Shown piece after piece: positions 36,101 through 39,845 of a stretch of DNA of 64,000 nt. Under the pieces are notes generated by a model. That model did no database searches. It worked only from the letters and a program-made list of their open reading frames with translations, and was not told where the DNA came from. A program made the translations under genes and the position numbers. The stretch comes from Branchinecta lynchi (taxonomy: Eukaryota > Arthropoda > Branchiopoda > Anostraca > Branchinectidae). Each line of letters begins with the position of its first letter. The stretch's first letter is position 1. The stretch covers positions 5,618,561-5,682,560 of the forward strand of contig JAKZAP010000003.1 in assembly GCA_023053575.1 (NCBI GenBank), written 5' to 3'.

Positions 36101-36985
36101 GGATTTCATTCGGACACAGAAGCAGCAAAATCAGGGCATCATGCTCCCATCTCCATCAAGTTTCCATAAAAAGGGATTGCCCGTTCACTTCACCTGAACT
36201 TTGATCCAACGCATCCTCATACCCAATTTCAACAAGATATCTCAACCCCAGCTCAACCCTTTCGAGAGTTGTCATGGTAACAGGCGGAGAACAAACTTTA
36301 CGGACTCGTAGATGCTAACCTTTTGAACCCCCCAAAAGCCGCATAGTTTACAAGCCAAAAAGATAGCAGCGTAAATCTTCAAGCACTGAAGTAATCTGTT
36401 GCAGTGTCCATCACTACTTTTCTGGTTTGCAATACTATTGACTGCATAGCAAGTTCCTGCTAAGTTCCTGGTTCCATGTAATAACCATTGGTGCCAGGAA
36501 GTTAATGGCAAAATGATTAATTTTCATTTGGAAACCATCTCAATTGATATGCTACAACTTATTATTACAGTGGTTGTAAGACGCATGCATTTGTGCATTC
36601 ATTGTACCCTCTTTGTCGGTACATCATTAAATCTTGTCGGTAAAATCTGGACTTGCCCCCCCACGGAAATGGGCTAGTTTTACCACTGATTGGAGAGCAA
36701 ACGAATTCCATCCTTCAAAATAAATTTTACATAGCCTAGGTTTTGTAATAAACAATGAGTTTGAAGAACTTCCTGAAGAAGTTCCCGAATCTACCCTTGA
36801 AGAAAATCATAAAACTGTTGTCAAGATCATACCTCCTCCTCCGCCTCTCAACCACTGATTAGCAGCATTAACAACAGCATCAATTTCTAGTTGTGTGATG
36901 CTGCCTTTGAACAATGAAATTTTACAGCTAATATCATCACTGGGTTTGAAGTCACTGGAGATTGGGTTCAATTTGCTTATTTTTG
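8751..36985 (-). CDS. MACROD: MacroD-type macro-domain hydrolase, seven visible exons, 5' end missing
   Basis: Seven minus-strand exons (36,985-36,833; 33,477-33,352; 30,051-29,948; 29,491-29,387; 23,727-23,592; 13,906-13,779; 9,101-8,751) join in frame through six GT-AG introns to give about 366 residues. The macro domain reads in order: a VSLYRGDI-like strand (ISLFKGSITQLEIDAVVNAAN), the glycine-rich GGGGVDGAIHAAAG loop, TKGFKLPAK, IIHTVGP, AFCCIATGIYGFP and FDRVIFCVFLDID. The Asn of NAAN and the Asp of VDG, which bind ADP-ribose and support catalysis in MacroD1/2, are present. The family removes mono-ADP-ribose from acidic residues and deacetylates O-acetyl-ADP-ribose. The last two exons encode a charged, probably disordered tail, as in MACROD2. 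Exon A opens on an acceptor, so at least one 5' exon lies upstream or outside. Confidence 0.92.
9102..10830. other. MacroD intron F-G, 3' part without bounded elements
   Basis: The intron is 4,677 bp in total. This part has no recognised gene. A 123-codon plus-strand frame at 9,226-9,597 has no known domain and lies antisense to the intron. The interval 9,630-9,760 contains a weak inverted repeat around a GGCTGCGTAATGAATCCGCAGCC hairpin-like stretch. Confidence 0.4.
10831..10950 (+). mobile_element. LINE family 3, 3' end fragment
   Basis: The UTR words TGTGTGTTGTTCATT, ACTCCATCAGTGACATTTT and TATGTAAAGATG are shared with the 3' end of the element at 19,570-21,413. The tail CCTTCATTCACT is a short ATTC-type repeat. 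It is a severely 5'-truncated copy. Confidence 0.75.
11081..11418 (+). mobile_element. TTAA-type MITE, family T1, reference copy
   Basis: The element starts AGGACTTGTCTTATC after TTAA (11,077-11,080) and ends GAGGGGTTCT before TTAA (11,419-11,422). The 338-bp interior is shared with the copies at 1,991, 2,364 and 24,964 and with the arms of 60,583-61,371. This copy defines the family ends best. Confidence 0.85.
11535..12290 (-). repeat. 125-bp tandem-repeat family R125, copy 1
   Basis: About three units of a roughly 125-bp repeat carry CCGGATTCCGGGCGAACTAC and CTTACCCCTACATCGAACATC. One flank is a conserved segment with TTTCGATGGGACCCCA. The other reads TTTCATCAAAATATCTCATT followed by a GACGGACG run. 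Copies with the same order of parts lie at 53,990-55,410 and 58,995-59,960 in opposite orientation. Confidence 0.75.
12345..12660. repeat. Short tandem repeat of ~123-bp units
   Basis: Three imperfect units share GCGGACTGAACAAAAA, GAATTACCGAATTCGGTAAC and AAATAAACACGTTAAATCACC. I found no copy elsewhere in the window. Confidence 0.65.
12722..13142. mobile_element. Foldback MITE with TACCACGGTAACTG motifs
   Basis: The left end CTTACACTAGTTGCGTTTT pairs with the right end CGCAACTAATGCTATGTAAG. Both arms carry several copies of GATACCACGGTAACTG in opposite orientation. The middle is unrelated and non-coding. Confidence 0.7.
13283..13405 (-). pseudogene. Nuclear mitochondrial fragment (cox1)
   Basis: The minus strand translates to QERDKKEAFGTLGIIYAV followed by LAIGAFGF. 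This matches the well-conserved COX1 segment after the HPEVYILI region, where animals have Q-E-x-G-K-K-E-x-F-G-x-L-G-M-I-Y-A-M. After GFG the frame breaks, although bases resembling the GCTCACCATATG (AHHM) segment continue. It lies in the MacroD intron, 374 bp downstream of exon F. It is a dead copy of about 120 bp. The wording fits arthropod-like COX1. Confidence 0.7.
13750..13769. repeat. G/C homopolymer next to a splice donor
   Basis: On the plus strand this is five G, one A and fourteen G. On the transcribed strand of the MacroD gene it is a C run starting 10 bases after the exon F donor. Confidence 0.9.
13779..13906 (-). CDS. MACROD: MacroD-like gene, exon F
   Basis: The acceptor GTTCTGTTTTAG precedes 13,906 and the donor GTAAGT follows 13,779. 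The first two bases complete a Glu codon (G|AA) from exon E. The exon encodes TKRSPGEFYTLAKKRLEAER, then ESWTAVELDNINGG, then RNSPQGEE, and ends in phase 0. It is charged and partly helical by composition. No named domain was recognised. Ten bases past the donor, the intron enters a 14-base C run. Confidence 0.8.
14671..14980. mobile_element. Two opposed LINE 3' ends with (ATTG)n tails
   Basis: The left edge holds a minus-strand tail: GGCTATAAATAATTGATTG on the complement, with ATTG repeats at 14,671-14,690. The right edge holds a plus-strand tail: AATAAAATTGATTGATTGAT at 14,960-14,980. The two fragments point outward from each other. Neither has coding capacity. Confidence 0.6.
15430..15868 (-). 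mobile_element. TTAA-type MITE, family T2, second copy
   Basis: Starts AGGACACCTGAATGAAG and ends TTCAGGTGTCT, flanked by TTAA (15,426-15,429 and 15,869-15,872). It is the reverse complement of the copy at 6,933-7,364 along its whole length, with moderate divergence. Confidence 0.9.
16385..17205 (+). repeat. Tandem duplication, unit 1 (~0.82 kb)
   Basis: The unit runs from the AGCTTTTAAAAAGGTATGTTC region to AACTTTCAAACTGG and repeats immediately at 17,206, where the second unit is split by a LINE. Shared blocks include CTTTATCCTTTTCAATCG, GTTTTACATT and AGCATAACAGCCGA. Inside each unit a sub-repeat of about 130 bp is visible (AAGATGATT...TACTTACAAGT). Confidence 0.8.
17739..18033 (+). pseudogene. 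LINE family 2 ORF2, linker before RT
   Basis: A basic stretch with RKKKAWKKLK, RKTSRQIIEKYEEQI and SPKKFWKYVSQAK is typical of the region between endonuclease and RT in CR1/Jockey-like elements. It ends GVEISDPIIKK just before foreign sequence. The frame restarts at about 18,609. Confidence 0.8.
18034..18608. mobile_element. ~575-bp insertion in LINE family 2, possible solo LTR
   Basis: The sequence between the two coding pieces starts GTGTGTAGAAGG and ends GTATCCTCACAC, so its ends are short inverted repeats of the TG...CA kind when read on either strand. It has no coding capacity and no second copy in the window. No clear target duplication was found, so the class is open. Confidence 0.5.
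18609..19569 (+). pseudogene. LINE family 2 reverse transcriptase, palm domain
   Basis: Motifs are in order: DPSKSIGPDGIHPRLLK, WKKATVIPIHKK, AENYRPISLTSVV, GQHGFRPNRS, LLDQEKAFDKIAH (motif A), SGVPQGTILGPTLYNIYVND (motif B) and LYADDTKLF (motif C, YADD). The catalytic aspartates are all present. The open frame runs past 19,569 into another element, so the apparent 474-residue protein (18,595-20,019) is a chimera: only about the first 325 residues belong to this family. Confidence 0.9.
19570..21236 (+). pseudogene. LINE family 3 reverse transcriptase with one frameshift
   Basis: The first piece (about 19,570-19,905) carries AAAWKFVKSGTRYDAVEHVF and YFSDEFSPPD, the pre-RT region. A frameshift near 19,905 moves the coding frame into the 425-codon frame 19,959-21,236. 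There follow GIITPVCKKGKD, SYRPITVSPVLCKVME, RRAFDSGVHPQLL (motif A region), KGIRQGALSSPPLYN (motif B) and LNYADDILNLS (motif C). The C-terminus ends KQKLSSY. Motif A reads D-V-R-R-A-F-D, so the catalytic Asp is kept. Confidence 0.85.
19570..21413 (+). mobile_element. Non-LTR retrotransposon, family 3, nested and 5'-truncated
   Basis: This element interrupts the family 2 RT after K-V-I-H and ends with (ATTC)n at about 21,398-21,413, after which family 2 resumes with G-H-N-N-P. The 3' UTR matches the fragment at 10,831-10,950. Host sequence ATTCA at the insertion point resembles the tail unit, so the exact target duplication is ambiguous. Confidence 0.85.
21414..22107 (+). pseudogene. LINE family 2 ORF2, C-terminal part
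   Basis: After the nested insertion the frame reads GHNNPHNQYTMDTP, then RDLGVLIDAELKFHKHT, the usual post-YADD segment. A stop and frame change near 21,575 lead into the 170-codon frame 21,595-22,107 with LYTSLVRPKLEVGVSLAYPQ, RRATKMVKGLQS and FFTSRSINLWNALAD, the typical end of CR1/Rex-like ORF2. Confidence 0.85.
22561..23591. other. MacroD intron E-F, unassigned 1.0 kb
   Basis: No gene, bounded repeat or tail was recognised between the tandem duplication and exon E. Confidence 0.4.
23592..23727 (-). CDS. MACROD: MacroD-like gene, exon E, end of macro domain
   Basis: The acceptor is ATCTCTAG and the donor GTAAGT. It starts in phase 0 and ends with one base of a split Glu codon. It encodes FDRVIFCVFLDIDERFYEKY and LTLFFPASNLPDEENKDG. 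The first part matches the last beta-strand and helix of MacroD proteins (V-D-R-I-I-F-C-V-F-L-E-V-D-F). The acidic run that follows opens the C-terminal tail, as in MACROD2. Confidence 0.92.
23795..24915 (+). repeat. C-rich degenerate tandem array, copy 1
   Basis: Poly-C tracts recur every 100-200 bp between blocks such as CCTGCCAAGTTTCATCGTCC, CCGATCACCCGTTC and ATGGTCGGATCGGG. The plus strand is far richer in C than G. It ends with a GACCGACCGAAAGACCGACA run and ATGCCATAAAAA. Long open frames here are compositional and not genes. Confidence 0.8.
24964..26791 (+). mobile_element. TTAA-type MITE, family T1, split by a C-rich array
   Basis: The left part 24,964-25,071 and right part 26,620-26,791 together match the T1 copy at 11,081-11,418, except for a deletion near the left end. 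The right end GAGGGGTCCT abuts TTAA at 26,792-26,795, and TTAA also precedes the left end at 24,960-24,963. The 1.55 kb between is the second C-rich array. Confidence 0.75.
25072..26619 (+). repeat. C-rich degenerate tandem array, copy 2, inserted in a MITE
   Basis: It has the same repeat vocabulary as 23,795-24,915 and ends in a GACCGACCGACGGACG run followed by CTATATGGCCATAAAA. The interruption of a known MITE gives sharp borders near 25,072 and 26,619. That shows the array moved as a unit rather than expanding in place. Confidence 0.75.
26927..26942 (+). repeat. Poly-G tract, 16 bases
   Basis: Sixteen consecutive G. Similar tracts lie at 34,517-34,530 and 58,997-59,008, and a C15 at 58,009-58,023. 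Confidence 0.95.
27368..27820 (+). mobile_element. TTAA-type MITE, family T3
   Basis: The left end AGGACCACTCTTGCTTA pairs with the right end AGTAAGAGTTGTGCT before TTAA. The copy at 43,921-44,379 is its reverse complement over most of the length (shared words CGTTCAGTTTTCAAAT and CATTGTT). Confidence 0.65.
27942..28120 (-). mobile_element. LINE 3' end, minus strand, (ATTG/ACTG)n tail
   Basis: On the minus strand AATAAAGATTGACTGACTG ends the fragment, with the AATAAA signal at 27,964-27,969. There is no coding sequence left. Confidence 0.6.
28138..28211 (-). pseudogene. Decayed tRNA-Thr-like copy, left arm
   Basis: On the minus strand the sequence parallels the right-arm tRNA. It has changes in box A (TAGGTCAGTGG in place of TAGCTCAGTGG) and box B (TGTTCAAATCC), so it is probably not expressed. 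Confidence 0.7.
28494..28566 (+). tRNA. tRNA-Thr(UGU)-like gene, right arm
   Basis: Box A TAGCTCAGTGG and box B GGTTCAAATCC are intact. The D arm GCTC/GAGC pairs fully and the T stem CTGGG/CCCGG pairs with one wobble. The anticodon loop CTTGTAA gives anticodon TGT (28,526-28,528). The acceptor stem CCCTGGG/CTGAGGA has two mismatches and the anticodon stem has an A-A pair at its base. It may be a pol III-transcribable tRNA pseudogene within a repeat rather than a working tRNA. Confidence 0.65.
29387..29491 (-). CDS. MACROD: MacroD-like gene, exon D
   Basis: The acceptor is TTTTTTAG and the donor GTGAGT, phase 0 at both ends, 35 codons. It encodes AFCCIATGIYGFPNDKAAQI followed by a helix ending EEFGEN. 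The [ST]-T-G-x-[YF]-G-[YF]-P loop of macro domains, which closes over the ADP-ribose phosphates, is present as ATGIYGFP. Confidence 0.95.
29727..29920. mobile_element. Hairpin MITE, family H
   Basis: The arms AAACGTCAGCTACATATGC and GCATGTGTAGCTGACGTTTT are reverse complements. The right arm holds GGACCCTTCTCAGAAGGGCC, a variant of the family H module. It sits in the 456-bp intron between exons C and D and accounts for much of it. Confidence 0.75.
29948..30051 (-). CDS. MACROD: MacroD-like gene, exon C
   Basis: The acceptor is TTGTTTTCTAG and the donor GTAAGT. The first two bases complete an Asn codon with exon B. It encodes IIHTVGPTDGDEDTLMSCYL, then ECLKLCVQRKLRTV, and ends in phase 0. I-H-T-V-G-P is a hallmark of the MacroD/Appr-1''-p family. 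The S-C-Y...L helix follows as expected. Confidence 0.95.
30101..30406 (+). mobile_element. Harbinger-like MITE, 3-bp target duplication
   Basis: The ends GAGCCTGTTCCATCCT and AGGGTGTAACACGCTC are imperfect inverted repeats flanked by CCA on both sides (30,098-30,100 and 30,407-30,409). The interior is rich in AGTTACTA words. An inverted relative with TAT flanks is at 52,597-52,891. Confidence 0.8.
30430..30720 (+). repeat. Interspersed repeat with GAGTCCCC blocks
   Basis: The order of blocks CACTCTCCGTATTCTCGCGA, GGGAGTGCTCC and GCTGACTTCGG matches 63,600-64,000, and parts recur at 29,215-29,250 and 30,930-31,020 (GAGTCCCCGGGGA). The ends are not clear. Confidence 0.6.
31021..32792. other. 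MacroD intron B-C, mostly unassigned
   Basis: AT-rich sequence with short frames and A-runs. I see no gene. The 177-codon minus-strand frame at 30,732-31,265 overlaps the GAGTCCCC repeat and is not supported. Confidence 0.4.
32793..33007. mobile_element. Tc1/pogo-type MITE, family P1, internally different short form
   Basis: It has the same termini as 6,192-6,649 (CAGTAGAGGTACGCTTATGT and ACATAAGCATACCTCTACTG). Its 215-bp interior, with TGGCTAAGTGGTAG, is unrelated. TA follows the right end, and the left flank is TC. Confidence 0.8.
33352..33477 (-). CDS. MACROD: MacroD-like gene, exon B, ADP-ribose-binding loop
   Basis: The acceptor is CTTATTATAG and the donor GTATGT. The first two bases complete Val with exon A, giving GGGGVDGAIHAAAG across the junction. 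The rest reads RSKLVSETERLYPDGCDPGR and AVITKGFKLPAK. The exon ends with one base of a split Asn codon. H-R-A-A-G in MacroD1/2 is H-A-A-A-G here. Confidence 0.95.
33960..34190 (+). mobile_element. LINE 3' end, C-terminus remnant
   Basis: Across frame changes it reads RRLAKFLRFTSHYRKFG, similar to the LINE C-termini at 3.5 and 4.7 kb. It is followed by a UTR with GCCATGGCCTTTCGGCTT, shared with 3,605-3,625. Confidence 0.6.
34500..36688 (+). mobile_element. hAT-like non-autonomous element with perfect 8-bp target duplication
   Basis: The left end is CAGTGGCGAAACTAGG and the right end CCTAGTTTTACCACTG-like (GGGCTAGTTTTACCACTG), flanked by ATTGGAGA at 34,492-34,499 and again at 36,689-36,696. 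Inside are repeats built on TACCGACAAAAGCTCTGTCG (34,545-35,060), a segment shared with 56,183-56,632, and sequence with TTTCGAGAGTTGTCATGGTA. No transposase frame remains. It lies in the MacroD intron between exons A and B. Confidence 0.92.
34545..35060. repeat. ~120-bp tandem repeats inside the hAT-like element
   Basis: Four to five imperfect units each contain CGGTAAATCAGGAAACTTC and TACCGACAAAAGCTCTGTCG. Unit borders are blurred by indels. Confidence 0.75.
36833..36985 (-). CDS. MACROD: MacroD-like gene, exon A, start of macro domain
   Basis: The acceptor GTTCTTTTAG and donor GTATGA bound 153 bases. The exon encodes KISKLNPISSDFKPSDDISC, KISLFKGSITQLEIDAVVNA and then ANQWLRGGGG. This is the first beta-alpha-beta unit of the macro domain with the NAAN motif. 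The exon opens with two bases that complete a codon, so an upstream exon ending in phase 1 must exist. I did not find it. Confidence 0.95.
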
Positions 36986-37134
36986 CTAAAAGAACAAAGA
37001 ATTAGAAGTAGCCTACACTATAGAAAAAACACTGGCACTTTCAGATAACTTAATCTGCAGTATTTTGCATTCTGGCGTCTTATTTTAATGCTCCAAGTTT
37101 GGGATAAAAATCTATTTTCGGTGTTGAACAACTA

Positions 37135-37570
37135 CAGTAGAGGTATGCTTATTTGAACACTTTTTTAACTGTTCCACTACCTTGGCTTTCTTACTTGCAT
37201 ATAAAAAAGTAAAATGGAAAAGAAAAATAACAAACTTGATATCAGCTAACAGCCAACTATTTCAGGGTTATCCTGGCACAAACTTGAAGCAGAAATTCAA
37301 TTAAATTTCTTTGGTTTCGAATTTATTAAAAAGGTCCTTCCTCTTTTAAAGGCATCTGATGGTTCGGACCGCCATCTTCTCCAATGAAACAAACAGAGGT
37401 GTCAGCTGAGTCACTTTCATAGGTGAATGAGCAAAATATTCAAAAAGTGACAAAAGCGTGAGTGATTATTACTAGTATTTATAGAAAAAAAAATGCATGG
37501 TTTGGGTTTTAGTTTTGTCTTCGGCGATCGTTCACTGTTAGCAAACGTTCACATAAGCATACCTCTACTG
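37135..37570 (-). mobile_element. Tc1/pogo-type MITE, family P1, second full copy
   Basis: The termini CAGTAGAGGTATGCTTATTT and ACATAAGCATACCTCTACTG are flanked by TA (37,133-37,134 and 37,571-37,572). It is the reverse complement of 6,192-6,649 over most of its length. Confidence 0.9.
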
Positions 37571-37572
37571 TA

Positions 37573-38110
37573 CTTAAGCCAGATGTAGCAGAGACTTTTT
37601 ACAGTCTAGTCAGAATAGACTGCATCCAGGTACAGGCAACAACTGACAATTACATCATTAACTGATTAGTGACTGAGTCTGTACTGAGACAAGGACTTGT
37701 TAGTTCTTTCTATGAGCATATTTCTTGTCCAGATAAATTGCACCACCCTAACAAACTGTATGGAATGGAAGATGATAGGCAAAACTTATTGTAAAAAGCA
37801 TATAAATTTTAAGGGTGAGACCAGCACACACAGGTAGTAGATGGAGATGAGAGCTTACAGAATGGTTAATATAGATTGTTAGAATAACTGCAAATAAAAA
37901 CTATACACTAAGGCCTCCCTTGAAGCTTTCAACTATCCCTTTGAGGTGATCTCTTAACAAAGGGTTGTACCTTATTTTCAAACTTTAGTATTTCATGCAC
38001 AGATATTAGTCTGGGCTTAACCCCTCTTACCTCCTGTAAATTTTCTTATTTATTAGGTGACAATGTCTCAAGGCAGATATGTGTTGTCAACTCATGTCAT
38101 GTCAAAGCTC
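37573..38110. other. Unassigned sequence upstream of MacroD exon A
   Basis: No exon with a donor in the required phase was found here. A donor-like GGAGGTAAGAG on the minus strand near 38,030 has an in-frame stop close upstream. Confidence 0.4.
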
Positions 38111-38347
38111 ATGTCATGGTAAACCCAGCAGGAGTTATTGAGAAGCGTATTAGTGATTTTTCTACTGAGTGTCAGGAGTCATTCCATCTTTGGTTATTTC
38201 TGTTTGTACCGAGTTTGCAGTTATTGAAGTATGTTTTTCCTTTCCGTTGTTTCTCTTTCCTTTTTCTTGTTTTTACTCCATCTTTTTTTCTGGACCTCGC
38301 CCAGTTATGTTCAGTGATGGGTCATTAATAAAATGATGATGATGATG
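38111..38347 (+). mobile_element. LINE 3' end with (GAT)n tail
   Basis: A T-rich UTR-like stretch with TTTTTACTCCATC and GTTCAGTGATGGGTC leads to AATAAA (38,327-38,332) and GATGATGATGATG. It resembles the family 3 3' UTR in part (ACTCCATC...AGTGA). Confidence 0.6.
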
Positions 38348-38942
38348 AAAGCCTCTTAGGAGTGCCCCCAGAACTTCTCAAAGGATGCTCTTGCTGCCAC
38401 AGCACCAGTCATTGATCACCAAAACCTCTTGGCTTGGCTTTTCAGGGTAAAGACTCCAAAAGACTCACTGCATAAGCCACACATCATTATTTACAAATAA
38501 TATAAACAAACCAAAACTTCTACCAAGAGGCTTTGGCACAGCATCCTGACAGCATCAAATGATAACTCATCTAATAAATATGAGAGTTTGCATTAAGTGA
38601 GAGGGGTTGAACCAAGGTCCAAGACTGATGGGTGTGAATATGGTGTGAATGATCCCTGTGACCATCCTAAACTTCTTTAACAAATCTGATTCCATCGATG
38701 AACCTCTATGTACAATGTAGGCATCTGCAATAGGCTGCAACGAGTGTAGCAGTGCAGGAGCAGTGTACAGGTGTAGCTGTAGCCTAGCACTTGATGAAGA
38801 CTAGGCTAAAGAGAGAACGAAAGACATGGACATAGTATCAGCAAAGCCTTGCTGATAGATACTTAATTTTACAACACGGGTAAACCTATACCAGCTGAGA
38901 AACTGGAAAATACAGGATGAATGCAACTGCAACTATATAATA
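38348..38942. other. Unassigned sequence left of the giant palindromic element
   Basis: No gene or bounded repeat recognised. Confidence 0.35.
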
Positions 38943-39845
38943 CAGTTGGGCACCAGATTTTTTGGAGAATTCTCCTGCTCAAGGGAATCTCCTACTGAGG
39001 TGAAAAAGATTCTCCTGTTATTATTGATTTTTGGAGTGAAAGAGACCAGTGAAGTTAGAATATTTTTTTTTTCATATTTCAGTTCTAGAGACACCAGGAA
39101 ACTCTGTCTTGCTTCCCCACTCCCCACCCTCCACCCTAACTCTAGAAATTCTATAAAATAGGGCAGAAAACAGAAAAGTTGCATTTTTTTCCTTTACCTG
39201 GTATCCAAGAGTGGTTCTTGATGCCAGTGTGCATGACTGCCTTTACAGTGAAACTTTAGAATCCTGTTACTGACCTTATAATTCATTCCTTCCTTTCTTC
39301 TTGGAACTCATTAACTTTTGTCCAAGTGCTTTCACCTGCTGTGGAGAAAACACCAAAGCAGGATAATTCACTTTGGCAGTAGGTGTCACCTGAGGGGAGG
39401 ATTTATCTTGGGCAGGTGGAATCGCTTCTGGTGTTGAATTCACTTGTCTAGTAGGATTCACATAGGCTATTTGGTGTAGGGCCGCAGCATGTTAACATCA
39501 CTGCAGAAGTGTTCCATTTCACAGAAAAAAATGGAAATTGGTTTTTAGAAAAGATGACTAATATTTTTAATATTTTATGAATTATTATCCATGTAATTTC
39601 TTATAGCAGAGATTTTGTGTTTTTAGGTGCAGCAAGGACAAGCAGGTCAGAAAAAAAATAAGAATGTCTGTTTGACAGAAGTGGTTGCGTCCCGTTTCAA
39701 TAGAACAAAATGGAAGTTGACTATTAAACCAAGAGGACTCTATGACTGATAATTTGATATTTTAGGAATTTGATTTTTTTTTTGTATAAAAAAAATTATA
39801 ATTTTTGTATGTTAGACTACCTATAACAGAAATCGGATTTTTCTA
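38943..39845 (+). repeat. Outer left arm of the giant palindrome
   Basis: The reverse complement of about 50,165-51,066 with few differences. It contains the QLQ-like frame and ends at the GGACCCTTGCCAAGATGGCC module near 39,858. Confidence 0.9.
39276..39461 (-). CDS. QLQ-like reading frame, left arm copy
   Basis: Sixty-one codons read NPTRQVNSTPEAIPPAQDKS, then a Pro-rich stretch, then FSPQQVKALGQKLMSSKK and RNEL, followed by a stop. F-[ST]-P-Q-Q-[VL]...A-L...[IL]-M...K...R-N resembles the QLQ domain of SWI/SNF ATPases (brahma/BRG1), which follows a Pro/Gln-rich region in those proteins. Only one residue (A for G) differs from the other arm. It could be a captured host exon or chance similarity. 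No start, promoter or splice structure is proven. Confidence 0.35.
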   Translation of the reverse strand: MNPTRQVNSTPEAIPPAQDKSSPQVTPTAKVNYPALVFSPQQVKALGQKLMSSKKKGRNEL

